Both the position numbers and the translations under genes were made by a program. Below the pieces are notes generated by a model, which was given only the letters and a program-made list of their open reading frames with translations, made no database searches and was not told the DNA's origin. A DNA stretch of 64,000 bases, from positions 1 to 64,000 of the forward strand of contig JANSYN010000005.1 in NCBI GenBank assembly GCA_024742415.1, read 5' to 3'. Shown in pieces: positions 51,462 through 60,547 of the stretch. The number at the start of each line of letters is the position of its first letter. The stretch's first letter is position 1. The stretch is from Gammaproteobacteria bacterium (GTDB taxonomy: Bacteria; Pseudomonadota; Gammaproteobacteria; Pseudomonadales; Halieaceae).

Positions 51462-52910
51462 GTGACACCCAAGGTTATCAGACGTACTAAAATCGTTGCC
51501 ACGGTCGGGCCTGGCAGTGACTCCAGCGATATGATCGCCAGACTCATCAGCGCCGGCGTCAATGTCTTCAGACTGAATTTCAGTCATGGCACGGCTGCCC
51601 ACCATGCCAAGGTTGCCGCGCGCATTCGCAAGCAGGCAACGATCGCGGGTAACTACGTTGGCATCATGGCTGATCTGCAAGGCCCTAAAATCCGCATTGG
51701 CGTCTTCAGGGAAGAGTACATCGAGCTAGACGCCGGAGACCCCTTCCGGCTCGACCTCGAACTGGCTGATGGCGAAGGCGATATTCGGGGTGTTGGCCTG
51801 GAGTATCGTGAACTGTGCAGCAGCGTCAGTCGTGGTGACACACTGCTGCTGGACGATGGCCGCATCCGCCTGCGCGTAGACGAGGTTGAGAAAACCGCTG
51901 TTGAGTGTACTGTCCTGCAGGGCGGCAAACTGGGCTCACGCAAGGGTATCAATCGCCTGGGCGGTGGGCTGGCAGCACCGGCACTCACAGCCAAGGATCT
52001 CACCGACATCGATAGTCTGGCGGAGGTCCACCCAGACTTCGTTGCCGTATCTTTCGTGTCTTCCGCTGACGATATCCACCAGACCCGCGAACTGCTGCAA
52101 CAGCATGATCTGAACCCAGCTATTATCGCTAAAATCGAGCGCGCAGAAGTCGTCGCGGATCGCGAGACGCTAAACGGCATCGTCATTGCCTCTGATGGCG
52201 TCATGGTGGCCAGGGGCGACCTCGGTGTAGAAGTGGGTGATGCACAACTGATCGGCATCCAGAAAGAACTCATCTCGAAAGCGCGTCGTATGGATCGCGT
52301 GGTCATCACTGCGACCCAGATGATGGAATCGATGATCGAAAACCCCATGCCCACTCGCGCAGAAGTGTTCGACGTGGCCAACGCCGTGCTCGACGGTACT
52401 GATGCGGTTATGCTCTCTGCCGAAACCGCAGTGGGCAAGTTTCCGGTTGAGGTGGTGGTGGCGATGTCAGAGGCCGCCCTGGGGGCAGAGCGCCAGGCCG
52501 TGACACGCACGTCGCGATTCCGGGAGAACCGCGAGTTCTCCAGCGCGCAGGAAACCATCGCCATGTCGGCCATTTACGCGGCCAACCACTATGACAATGT
52601 TCGGGGAATAGCCTGTCTGACGCAGTCGGGAAGAACGCCCCTGTTGATGTCACGCCTGAGTTCCGGTCGACCCATTTTCGCTCTCAGCCATGTCAGTGAA
52701 ACCTTGCAGAAGTTATGCCTGTGCCGCGGCGTAGTACCGCTGTTCTTTGACGCAGAGGCTTTCGATAGCGATAACGTCGAGCCCAGCGCTATCGAATTTC
52801 TGCTTGATGGCGGCTACCTGAGCAAAGAAGATTCGATTTTGCTGACCCGCGGTGAACGCATGGGGACGGCCGGTTCTACCAATATCATGAAGATCCTGTC
52901 GGTACGCTGA
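51462..52910 (+). CDS. pyk: Pyruvate kinase
   Basis: A 482-residue enzyme with RTKIVATVGPGSDS (start), FRLNFSHG, LQGPKIRIG, ITAKDLTDI (here LTAKDLTDID), the active-site signature AIIAKIERAEVV, VMVARGDLGVEVG and ITATQMMESM. These place it in the PykA/PykF family; it makes ATP and pyruvate. The C-terminal domain carries the allosteric region. Start is GTG. It is followed after three bases by the glucokinase gene, so the two form a glycolytic operon. Confidence 0.93.
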   Translation: MTPKVIRRTKIVATVGPGSDSSDMIARLISAGVNVFRLNFSHGTAAHHAKVAARIRKQATIAGNYVGIMADLQGPKIRIGVFREEYIELDAGDPFRLDLELADGEGDIRGVGLEYRELCSSVSRGDTLLLDDGRIRLRVDEVEKTAVECTVLQGGKLGSRKGINRLGGGLAAPALTAKDLTDIDSLAEVHPDFVAVSFVSSADDIHQTRELLQQHDLNPAIIAKIERAEVVADRETLNGIVIASDGVMVARGDLGVEVGDAQLIGIQKELISKARRMDRVVITATQMMESMIENPMPTRAEVFDVANAVLDGTDAVMLSAETAVGKFPVEVVVAMSEAALGAERQAVTRTSRFRENREFSSAQETIAMSAIYAANHYDNVRGIACLTQSGRTPLLMSRLSSGRPIFALSHVSETLQKLCLCRGVVPLFFDAEAFDSDNVEPSAIEFLLDGGYLSKEDSILLTRGERMGTAGSTNIMKILSVR

Positions 52911-52913
52911 CCA

Positions 52914-53888
52914 ATGACACGCGCTGGACTGGCGGGCAGTCGCCTGGTTGGCGATGTGGGTGGCACGAATACGCGCCTGGCTTTGTTCCACCCCGACACC
53001 CGCGCTCTGACGCATTTGCAGCGCTACAAGAATAGTGCGTTCAACTCGCTGCAGGAGGTCATCGAGCAATGGCTGCAGGCGCTGCCGGAACCGGCTCCCC
53101 GCGCTGCCTGCCTGGCCGTCGCCGCACCACCGTGCGGAGACGACGTCGCCCTGCTCAATGTTGACTGGCAGTTCTCAAAAAGCGCCCTGCAGGCGCAATT
53201 CGCTTTCGCACAACTGCGCTGTATAAATGACTTCGAAGGCAATGCCTACGCACTACCGCACCTGCTACCTGGCGACTACACGGCATTGCGCGGTGCCATC
53301 GATCTGGCCAAGCCACAAAAGCTGGCAACGATCGGGCCGGGCACCGGGCTTGGCGGCGCGACCTTATCCCATGAGCCGCTTGAGGGCGCGACGCCGGCTG
53401 TGAGCGCGAGTGAGCCAGGCCATATGGGGCTTGCACCGTCCACCTCGCTGGAATACGCACTGTTCCAGATGTTGCAGCCTTCAGGCGGAGAAGTATTTGC
53501 CGAGCGGCTGGTCTCGGGGCCTGGCCTGTTGACGCTGTACACCACGCTGGCGAGCCTGCACGGCGAGCGGGCCGTACTCGACACGCCAATAGCAGTGACC
53601 ACAGCGGCGCAGGCACAGCGCGACCCGCTCGCCTGCGAGGCGCTGGAGGTGTTTTGCGCCCTGCTCGGCTCCATCTGCGGAGACTATGTACTGGCAACTG
53701 GAAGTTATGGCGGCTTGTATATTGCCGGTGGCATCGCTCCCCAACTACTGTCGACGTTGCGCCACAGCCAGTTCATGACGCGCTTCTCCAGCAAGGGCGC
53801 AATGCAGCAGCAGTTGGATGCCGTTCCCATTCGGGTTGTAACAACGCCCGTTCAGGGTCTGATAGGCGCGGCGCATGCCCCACTTTAG
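52914..53888 (+). CDS. glk: Glucokinase
   Basis: The 324 residues have the Glk/ROK-like features LVGDVGGTNTRLALF (phosphate-1), AVAAPPCGDDVALLNVDWQFSK, INDFEGNAYALPHL with the catalytic Asp, and IGPGTGLGGATLS (adenosine motif). It phosphorylates glucose with ATP in the cytoplasm. The location three bases after pyk implies co-expression for sugar use. Confidence 0.92.
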   Translation: MTRAGLAGSRLVGDVGGTNTRLALFHPDTRALTHLQRYKNSAFNSLQEVIEQWLQALPEPAPRAACLAVAAPPCGDDVALLNVDWQFSKSALQAQFAFAQLRCINDFEGNAYALPHLLPGDYTALRGAIDLAKPQKLATIGPGTGLGGATLSHEPLEGATPAVSASEPGHMGLAPSTSLEYALFQMLQPSGGEVFAERLVSGPGLLTLYTTLASLHGERAVLDTPIAVTTAAQAQRDPLACEALEVFCALLGSICGDYVLATGSYGGLYIAGGIAPQLLSTLRHSQFMTRFSSKGAMQQQLDAVPIRVVTTPVQGLIGAAHAPL

Positions 53889-54123
53889 TCATTGGGCCAT
53901 CGTTTTGGGCTCCAAACGCCACTGACCGCTTACTATTGCCGAAATTGGCCCTTAACTTTCCTGTTAATCTCAGTTTTAACTGCTAGACTTTAGACGCTGG
54001 GCGGTTCCAGCAATATTTATGCGCGGCTCGAAACTCATAGCAGCTCTCGGAACGTTCAACATAAATAAACACTCTAGTAAGAGGCACCTAGACATGGTGT
54101 CGCTAGCAATACAGGTAATGAAT

Positions 54124-54330
54124 ATGTCTAATACAACCGGTACCGTTAAGTGGTTCAACGAAACTAAGGGCTTCGGCTTTATCGAGCGTGAGGACGGACC
54201 CGATGTCTTCGTTCACTTTAGCGCTATCCAGGGCGACGGCTTCAAAACACTGGCTGATGGCCAGAAAGTAGAATTCACCGTCACTGACGGACAGAAAGGC
54301 CCACAGGCAGAGAACGTTGTTCCTGTCTAG
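54124..54330 (+). CDS. Cold-shock protein (CspA family)
   Basis: A 68-residue single cold-shock domain with RNP1 KGFGFI and RNP2 DVFVHFSAI, starting [10 protein letters not shown]. It binds single-stranded RNA/DNA and melts RNA structure. The ATG at 54118 is only six bases upstream and is an equally possible start (MNMSN versus MSN). The upstream gap of more than 200 bases (from 53889) is AT-rich and could hold a long cold-shock leader, as common for cspA genes. A strong bidirectional terminator follows. Confidence 0.93.
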   Translation: MSNTTGTVKWFNETKGFGFIEREDGPDVFVHFSAIQGDGFKTLADGQKVEFTVTDGQKGPQAENVVPV

Positions 54331-54347
54331 GTAAGTCTGGTCCACAC

Positions 54348-54378
54348 AAAAAAAGGAGCCTTACAGCTCCTTTTTTTT
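54348..54378. terminator. Bidirectional rho-independent terminator
   Basis: A 12-bp stem AAAAAAAGGAGC / GCTCCTTTTTTT with a CTTACA loop is followed by T residues on both strands. It is placed just after the csp gene. Confidence 0.95.
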
Positions 54379-54538
54379 ACTGAGTTTTACCGCTTTTTCG
54401 TTATTCGAGAAGCGTCCAGTGCCTTATCGCTCGGTACTCTGGATGTTCTTCCCTAACTTCTGGCCTTGCTGCCTGCTGAGCAGATAAGCCCAAGGCGCAT
54501 ACCACCTCTTTGCTGGCTGTGTCTGCCCTCTCTCATTC

Positions 54539-54559
54539 TGCCCACTGCCCACTGCCCAC
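54539..54559 (+). repeat. Short 7-bp tandem repeat
   Basis: TGCCCAC occurs three times in a row, then TGCCCCG, in the intergenic region 54379-54614, about 50 bases from the TPR gene stop. No other feature is visible in that gap. Confidence 0.8.
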
Positions 54560-54614
54560 TGCCCCGCGTTCGCTGCGTCTTCAGAGGGTGTTGATCGAGC
54601 GCCTGGAGCCTTCC

Positions 54615-56018
54615 TTACCCCTCTTCGAGCTGTTTTTGACGGGCCAGCTCAGAATCCATGTAGTTAATCCACTGCTTCGCATACTCGGCAGAACGCTCGT
54701 CCTTGCCGGCTTTCTCGAACGCCGCCCTGGCGTTGTCGTATTGCTTGAGGTTGAAGTAGGCCATGCCCATCACCAGTTGCGCGGTATCGGGACGGTTGAC
54801 GCCGCCGCGCTTCAGGCCTTTCTTAAGGGCACTGATCGCCTTTTCATACTCATCGCCATCCAGATAGATGTTACCCAGGCGCGCATAGAGCTCGCCCTTG
54901 TCCGATTTGGCCGCCGCGTTTTCCATCGCGGGTATTGCCTTGTCAATTTCCTGCGCCTGACGCCAGCTATTGCCCGCCAGTTCCCAATCCTTTGACTTGC
55001 CTTCTATTGCCTTGGCCTTGAGGCCCTCGTCCATCACCTTGGCAGCCTTGTAGGGCACCTCGGCATTCAGGTACAGGTACGCCATGGTGGTCAGCTCTGT
55101 GCCCTTGTCCAGCATGTCCTGCACATAGGCGGTCTCCATCGCGGAGAGCTGCTGCCAGTCTTTCTTCTGCTCACCGTACATGTGGGAGATCTGCACCCAG
55201 TACTGCTTCTTGGGGTAGTGCGTCAACAACTCTTCCAGGACTTCAACCGTCTTGTTGGTGTTGCCCTTCTCGAAATACAGGAAACGCGCCAGGTTGTACC
55301 ACTGCTCCTTCGGCACATTGCCCTTTTCCTTGTACATGCTGATCGCCTTCTCTACGTTGGCGAGCGCCTTGTCGTAATCCTTGACCTGGTAATAGCCCTG
55401 GGACAACAGCACATACGCGTTGGCATTGGGCGTATCGGTCATGTTGAACCACAGCAACAGCGCATCGATACCCTTCTGCCACTGCTCCTGCACGAAGTAG
55501 AGCTGGGCAACGGTAAAGCGTGTGTTGATCTCCATCGCCAGGGGAATATCGGGCTGGGCAATCACCTGCTCGTAGGCGCGCAGCGCCTTGGCGTAGTCCT
55601 CGCGGCTGTAATGGATAAAAGCGTACAGGTTGTAAACGTTTGCCAACTCGTAGCTATTGAGCGCTTTTCCCTCGCGCTTCTGGGCGATCATTTCATCCAG
55701 AATCGCAGCGGCACCGGCCAGATCTTTTGCCTCAGCGGCAGCCTGGGCGGCAGCGAGTTTTTCATACACGGCGTTACGCAGTGCCGGAGTGCGGCGAGTC
55801 TCACGCGTGTCTTTTTTCTGCTCCTGGGCAAATGCTGCCCCACTGGCGGAAAGGCCAAGCGTCGTCTGCACTTGTGTCAGGGCAATCTGCAGCGCAAGTA
55901 CCGGCACCGCCAGCAGCCCCGCACGAAGTATCAATCTGCCTCCAATGACTGCGCCGGCAATGACTGCGCCGGGCTTTGCAATCGGCGCCCCTTCGGGCAT
56001 GCGAGTTAACATCACCAT
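54615..56018 (-). CDS. TPR-repeat protein of the TonB2 locus
   Basis: A 467-residue exported protein. An extended N-terminus (residues 1-65) carries a hydrophobic segment and an AFAQE cleavage-like site. At least five TPR-like helical hairpins follow (ANVYNLYAFIHYSREDYAKALRAYE, LSQGYYQVKDYDKALANVEKAI, ARLGNIYLDGDEYEKAISALKKGL). It occupies the position of the TPR protein that ends the Vibrio TonB2 cluster, where such a protein is linked to outer-membrane substrate use. It lies six bases after tonB and is the last gene of the operon. Confidence 0.85.
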   Translation of the reverse strand: MVMLTRMPEGAPIAKPGAVIAGAVIGGRLILRAGLLAVPVLALQIALTQVQTTLGLSASGAAFAQEQKKDTRETRRTPALRNAVYEKLAAAQAAAEAKDLAGAAAILDEMIAQKREGKALNSYELANVYNLYAFIHYSREDYAKALRAYEQVIAQPDIPLAMEINTRFTVAQLYFVQEQWQKGIDALLLWFNMTDTPNANAYVLLSQGYYQVKDYDKALANVEKAISMYKEKGNVPKEQWYNLARFLYFEKGNTNKTVEVLEELLTHYPKKQYWVQISHMYGEQKKDWQQLSAMETAYVQDMLDKGTELTTMAYLYLNAEVPYKAAKVMDEGLKAKAIEGKSKDWELAGNSWRQAQEIDKAIPAMENAAAKSDKGELYARLGNIYLDGDEYEKAISALKKGLKRGGVNRPDTAQLVMGMAYFNLKQYDNARAAFEKAGKDERSAEYAKQWINYMDSELARQKQLEEG

Positions 56019-56024
56019 GGTCGT

Positions 56025-56630
56025 TTACTGCTCCAACTCATAGGTAAATTTATTCTGTACGCCAGCAACCTCAATGGCCTCGCCATCAACAACCCTGGGC
56101 TTGTACTTGAACTTCGTCGCGGCTTTGACCGAGGCGGACTCAAACACGCCCGAGGGCTGGCAGTCCACCGCCTGGGGATCACGAATCGCTCCTGACGTTG
56201 TTACGGTGTACTCAACGATGCAGTAGCCGGTAATGCCGCGGGTCTGGGCGCGTCGTGGGTAAATTGGCGCAACCTTCACGATCGGCAGGTATTCGCCGTC
56301 ACCGGTGGCCATACCTGAACTGGCAATGGAGATGTCTACCGAAGCCTGGGGAGCGATGTTGACGACTTCAACGTCCATGTCCATATCGACGTCCGGCGTA
56401 TCGAACTCCGGCGGTGGCTCCTCCGGATCCTCCACCTTCTCGACCTTTTCCTCGATGTTCGTCTCGATCTCGGTCTCGGGCATGTGAATGTCGGCGAGCT
56501 TGCGCTGCTCTTTATCATCGATATCGGGATCCGCTGAGGCGATCAGGTACTGCATGATAAAAAACAGTCCGCCAGCCACTGGTATGGCGAACGCCAGTCC
56601 AAGGACAAGTCTGATGATATTGCGATTCAT
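56025..56630 (-). CDS. tonB: TonB energy-transducer protein, TonB2 type
   Basis: A 201-residue protein with one N-terminal membrane anchor (about residues 7-30, RLVLGLAFAIPVAGGLFFIM) and an acidic Glu/Asp/Pro linker that is short compared with E. coli TonB. The C-terminal TonB domain starts at VKVAPIYPRRAQTRGITGYCIVEYTV and ends KYKPRVVDG. The anchor and linker are those of the TonB2 group. It transmits proton-motive force from the ExbB/ExbD/TtpC complex to outer-membrane receptors. Confidence 0.9.
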   Translation of the reverse strand: MNRNIIRLVLGLAFAIPVAGGLFFIMQYLIASADPDIDDKEQRKLADIHMPETEIETNIEEKVEKVEDPEEPPPEFDTPDVDMDMDVEVVNIAPQASVDISIASSGMATGDGEYLPIVKVAPIYPRRAQTRGITGYCIVEYTVTTSGAIRDPQAVDCQPSGVFESASVKAATKFKYKPRVVDGEAIEVAGVQNKFTYELEQ

Positions 56631-56636
56631 AGTCGG

Positions 56637-57041
56637 CTATTTTTCATCCGTGGACAGTGACACGTCATACACACCCGCTTCACGGGCGGCGTCCAGAACA
56701 GCGGCAACCGTTTCCGTATTGGACAGGTTGTCCGCCTGAATCACCACGGCACCCTTGGGGTTCTCTGCGTGCAGGCGTTCGATGTTAGCCCGCACCGCAC
56801 GCACATCGATGCGGCGATTATCCATCCAGATTTCATTGTTGGCATTGACTGCGACCAGAATATTCACGTTATCGACAGGATTAGACGTCGATGCTTCGGG
56901 TCGGTTCACTTCAACACCCGCTTCCTTGATGAAAGATGCGGTAACAATGAAGAAAATGAGCATGATAAATACAACGTCCAGCATCGGCGTCAAGTCGATC
57001 TGGGCTTCTTCTTCGGCAGCTGCCTGATTATTCCTGCGCAT
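56637..57041 (-). CDS. exbD: ExbD/TolR-family proton-channel protein
   Basis: A 134-residue protein with one membrane helix (residues 16-37). The key Asp22 sits in LTPMLDVVFIMLIFFIVTAS and is essential for proton flow in the family. A small periplasmic domain follows. It lies between exbB and tonB with seven and six bases of spacing. It forms the motor with ExbB and TtpC. Confidence 0.92.
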   Translation of the reverse strand: MRRNNQAAAEEEAQIDLTPMLDVVFIMLIFFIVTASFIKEAGVEVNRPEASTSNPVDNVNILVAVNANNEIWMDNRRIDVRAVRANIERLHAENPKGAVVIQADNLSNTETVAAVLDAAREAGVYDVSLSTDEK

Positions 57042-57054
57042 TGCTCTTGCTCTC

Positions 57055-57582
57055 TTAGTGATCGGTCGTCAGGTTGTCTTTCAAAAACGCGCTCTCGCGC
57101 TGGGCAGCCCGCGTAATGTAGGTATTGGCGAATACTCCGGACAGCGCGGCGACCATGCCGGCCATCGTTGGAATAGTGGCTTGCGATACACCGCCGGCCA
57201 TCATCTTGGCGTCGCTACCGCCAGTCACCGCCATGATGTTGAACACTTCAATCATGCCGTAGACGGTGCCTAACAGCCCAAACAACGGACACAGGGCCAC
57301 GAGGGTCTTGATGACCGGAAGGTACTGATTGATCTGCATCCTCGCCTCAGAAAGAAGCTTCTGGCGAACCTGCTTGGCATTCCAGGATTTACGTTCAGCA
57401 CGGCCTTCCCAGGTGGCAATGATACGGGCCACGTCTTTCTTCCAGCCGACTTTGAAATACCAGAATCGCTCGAAGATCAGCGTCCACATCACCAGCAGCA
57501 AGACCGCAATGCCGTAAAGCACCGGCCCGCCCATATCCATAAAGCGGGCAACGGACTCATAGGCGCTGTCGAACCAGTACAT
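57055..57582 (-). CDS. exbB: ExbB/TolQ-family proton-channel protein
   Basis: A 175-residue protein with three membrane helices. The third region LVALCPLFGLLGTVYGMIEVFNIM and the VSQATIPTMAGMVAALSGVFANTYI segment carry the usual proton-path Thr residues. The ATG at 57582 has GGAG five bases upstream; an upstream GTG would add an unlikely leader. It starts one base after the ttpC stop. It is the small ExbB2 type. Confidence 0.92.
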   Translation of the reverse strand: MYWFDSAYESVARFMDMGGPVLYGIAVLLLVMWTLIFERFWYFKVGWKKDVARIIATWEGRAERKSWNAKQVRQKLLSEARMQINQYLPVIKTLVALCPLFGLLGTVYGMIEVFNIMAVTGGSDAKMMAGGVSQATIPTMAGMVAALSGVFANTYITRAAQRESAFLKDNLTTDH

Positions 57583-57583
57583 A

Positions 57584-58972
57584 TCAGCTCCTGGACTCAG
57601 TGTGCTCGGCAATAATGCCGGTAGTCTGCTCGTTCAGCGTGTGAATGATGCGCTGTGCGCGGCCGTTGACGATGGTGTGCAGCAGCACGGTCGGGATGGC
57701 AACCAGCAGACCCAGAACCGTTGTCACCAGAGCGCTGGAGATACCGCCGGCCATAGCCTTGGGATCGCCTGCACCAAAAATCGTGATCGCCTGGAAGGTA
57801 ATAATCATACCTGTCACCGTACCCAGCAGACCCATCAGCGGGGCTACTGCTGAAATGATCTTCAGTATAGTCAGACCGCTCTCGAGCTTGGGAGTTTCCT
57901 TGAGGATACCTTCCGAGAGCTTCAGCTCCAGTGTGTCCGGATCCATGGTCGGGTTGTCTTCGTGAATCTTCAGCACGCGGCCAAGCGGGTTGTTCTCGTT
58001 GGCCTTGTCGTTCTTGAGCTGCGACTTGACGCGTGCGCCAATGCTCGTGAGGGCCAGCAGGCGCCAAATCGCCAACAAGAAGGCAAACGCACCTACTGCG
58101 GTAATCGCGTAACCTACATAGCCGCCCTGGTGCCAGCGCTCAACCAGCGTCGGGCTGTTGATAATCGCCGCCAGGAATGAACCGCCACTGGGCCCTGTTG
58201 GGTCGATACCAAAGCGGTGCATGCCATCAGCAGAGTTGGCCAGGTCTGCCGCCCAGCCCTGGTAAGGGCCAGAGGGCTGGCGAGCCAGCTCTTCCAGTGA
58301 GCCCTTCTCCGGCACGTACGTCAGGTACTTGCCGTCTTCGGAGACCACATTGAACGTACCAACACGCGTAACACGTTGTGCGACTTTCTCGCCATCGGGC
58401 CTGGATACTTCAGCGTCAAAGGATACCACCTTGCCAGATTCAACCATCTCGCGATTAAGCTCATACCAGACGCGCTCGATTTCTTCGATAGTGGGCAGCT
58501 TGGAAGACTGGCTCATTTTCTTGATGAGGTCTTCGAGAAAGACTTCTCGATCAGGGTACTGAGAGCTCACCAGCGACAATTCAACATTGGTTGCCAGGTC
58601 ACCGGCCGCAGATGTCAGATGGCCAAACAGTTCGGCCAGTGTTCCCAAACGCTCCTTCAGCTGCTTCTGCTTCTCAGCGACCAGCAGCTCGTTTTCTTCG
58701 TAGGTGTTTTCAAGTTGCGTGCTCAACGCTTCCTGACGCGCGCGCTCTTCTTCTGCGCGCTTGAGTTCAGCAGCCTGGTTTGCTTTGTTGCGCGCAAAAC
58801 GCTGCTCGCGCTCACGATTTTCCCTGGCTTCGTTCACCTGGCCTTTCTTGATGAATCCCAGCAGCTCGTCGAGGCTCTTGGCTTCCTGCTCTTGCGCCTG
58901 CAGGGTGCCCACAGACAGTGCCAGCGTGCCACACAGTGCGAGGGCGGCGGCTTTAACTAGTTTCATTTTCAT
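57584..58972 (-). CDS. ttpC: TtpC, large MotA/TolQ/ExbB-type protein
   Basis: A 462-residue protein with a signal peptide (LCGTLALSVGTLQAQ). A long acidic/basic coiled-coil periplasmic part follows (residues 30-170, ENREREQRFARNKANQAAELKRAEEERARQ). The MotA/TolQ/ExbB domain is at the end (KIISAVAPLMGLLGTVTGMIITFQAITIFG, ALVTTVLGLLVAIPTVLLH). This architecture and gene order are those of TtpC of the Vibrio TonB2 system, where it is required for TonB2-dependent iron uptake. Its start overlaps the DUF3450 stop by one base. Confidence 0.9.
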   Translation of the reverse strand: MKMKLVKAAALALCGTLALSVGTLQAQEQEAKSLDELLGFIKKGQVNEARENREREQRFARNKANQAAELKRAEEERARQEALSTQLENTYEENELLVAEKQKQLKERLGTLAELFGHLTSAAGDLATNVELSLVSSQYPDREVFLEDLIKKMSQSSKLPTIEEIERVWYELNREMVESGKVVSFDAEVSRPDGEKVAQRVTRVGTFNVVSEDGKYLTYVPEKGSLEELARQPSGPYQGWAADLANSADGMHRFGIDPTGPSGGSFLAAIINSPTLVERWHQGGYVGYAITAVGAFAFLLAIWRLLALTSIGARVKSQLKNDKANENNPLGRVLKIHEDNPTMDPDTLELKLSEGILKETPKLESGLTILKIISAVAPLMGLLGTVTGMIITFQAITIFGAGDPKAMAGGISSALVTTVLGLLVAIPTVLLHTIVNGRAQRIIHTLNEQTTGIIAEHTESRS

Positions 58973-59757
58973 TACAGGGCCTCCGGCGATGGTACGGGCA
59001 TGTTCAATAGATCAATCGATGCCTCTTTACGCGCAATGCGCAGGCCTTTCATGATGGCGGTGCGGTACTGGCCGCTATCCAGTGGCTGCCAGGCGCGGGC
59101 GTCAGCGTCCCACGCCAGTGACGTTTGGGTGTCTGTGGTTTGAAACAACAGGGCGACGCGGCCAACGCGGAAGAAATTGCCGTCGCGGTCAACGCCGTCG
59201 ATTTCCAGGCTGCCCTTGTAGGAATCAATCTTGCGGCCGTATTCGTTTTCAATCTTGTAGGCTTCGAGCACCTGGCGGAATTTTTCGGCAACGCTGATAT
59301 CAGAGCGGTCGAGGTTCGAGCGCAAAAAAGCGACCCTGCGCTTGCGTTCTTCCTCGTGAAACGGCACGTCCAGTTCAATAAACTTTTCCAGGCCGTCAAT
59401 CATGCGAATCACCAGCGGTGTCATCTGGCGCTGAATGACCGTGGTCTGGTCAATCGATGTTTCGATTTCTTCAATGCGCATGAGCTGGTTGTCGATCTGG
59501 CTTTGCAGGCGCGCGTTGTAGACCTTGAGGCCATCGATCTGCTTGCTCACAGTTTTGTAGTCGGTCAGCAGGTCGCGCGTCTCGTCCGCGAGGCGATCTA
59601 TCTTCGCCTGGGATTTGCGCGCGGCGTCGTTCTTGGCCTTACCCACCTCCAGAATGGAATCCAGGGTATTGGCTTGTACCGCAACGGCAGCGCCGGCAAA
59701 GGTGCCTGCGCAGACCAGGGCAGCGATCAATGCCTTCTTCAATCGATGCGTAGTCAT
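58972..59757 (-). CDS. DUF3450 protein of the TonB2 locus
   Basis: A 261-residue exported protein with a signal peptide (ALVCAGTFAGAAVAVQA). A long coiled coil follows at residues 30-100 (LADETRDLLTDYKTVSKQIDGLKVYNARLQSQI), then a globular C-terminal half (GDVDRDGNFFRVGRVALLFQ-type). It matches DUF3450, which always heads TtpC-type clusters; its role in the motor is unknown. GGAAG lies ten bases before the ATG at 59757. The upstream region 59758-60015 has no gene. Confidence 0.88.
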   Translation of the reverse strand: MTTHRLKKALIAALVCAGTFAGAAVAVQANTLDSILEVGKAKNDAARKSQAKIDRLADETRDLLTDYKTVSKQIDGLKVYNARLQSQIDNQLMRIEEIETSIDQTTVIQRQMTPLVIRMIDGLEKFIELDVPFHEEERKRRVAFLRSNLDRSDISVAEKFRQVLEAYKIENEYGRKIDSYKGSLEIDGVDRDGNFFRVGRVALLFQTTDTQTSLAWDADARAWQPLDSGQYRTAIMKGLRIARKEASIDLLNMPVPSPEAL

Positions 59758-60015
59758 GGGGAGTGTGCTTCCTATTAAGTCCAACAGAGTGAAACGAAGC
59801 TAATGGATAGGCTCGTATTCTATTAATGTGTTCTAGTTATATAGTGGAAAAACCAGCGTCGGTAAACCGAGGCAGCAAATTTAAACCAATTAGGGGTACC
59901 TTTTCAACGAATGGCCCACGGGCGCGACGCAAAAGAATGTCGTGTGTATTTAGGTTACACTTTTTTGAGGCTGCCGCGCCGCAGGTAACATCGCCCGCAG
60001 CCGCCTCAAAACCTC

Positions 60016-60537
60016 CTAAGGCGCTTTCTCATACACCAGGAAAGTGTAACTGTAGGGGTTGGGTGCAACCGCTGCATGATGCTCTTGCGAACATTCCCGC
60101 CACTGCGACCAATCAATTGCCGGCAGAAGCACATCACCCTCCACTTCGGCATGCACGCGGGTCAGGTAAATTCGATCAACGAACGGCAGCGCGCTGGCGT
60201 AGATCTGCGCACCGCCTATCACTACGGCCTCGTCGGGTCCGGTCGTATCGTCCTTGTCAGCCGGGAACGTGCTCTTGGCCATCTCGAGGGCGCTTGTCAA
60301 GGAATTGACCACACTGATGCCCGGCGCCGAATAGCCCGAGTCTGTGGAAATGACAATGTTTTTGCGGCCAGGCAACGGTCGGCCGATAGACTCGTAGGTC
60401 TTGCGGCCCATGATGATGGGCTTGCCCATCGTGACTTGCTTGAAATACGCCAGATCCTTTGGCAAGTGCCAGGGCAGGCTGTTGGCGCGGCCGATCACGT
60501 CGTTTTCCGCTGCAGCGACAATCATGGCAAGGCGCAA
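60016..60537 (-). CDS. folA: Dihydrofolate reductase
   Basis: A 173-residue enzyme with AAAENDVIGRANSLPWHLPKDLAYFK (substrate side, including the catalytic acid region), MGRKTYESIGRPLPGRKNIVIS and VIGGAQIYASALPFVDRIYLT. The reaction makes tetrahydrofolate with NADPH. I prefer the TTG at 60537, because the ATG at 60525 would remove the first beta-strand seen in family members (E. coli starts MISLIAALA). It follows thyA by ten bases. No rho-independent terminator is clear downstream. Confidence 0.9.
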   Translation of the reverse strand: MRLAMIVAAAENDVIGRANSLPWHLPKDLAYFKQVTMGKPIIMGRKTYESIGRPLPGRKNIVISTDSGYSAPGISVVNSLTSALEMAKSTFPADKDDTTGPDEAVVIGGAQIYASALPFVDRIYLTRVHAEVEGDVLLPAIDWSQWRECSQEHHAAVAPNPYSYTFLVYEKAP

Positions 60538-60547
60538 GGCCAAGGCG

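Noticed and set aside
59940-60015. GC-rich inverted repeat after folA considered as terminator
   Set aside because: GAGGC...GCCTC dyad arms are imperfect and no T run follows on the folA strand.
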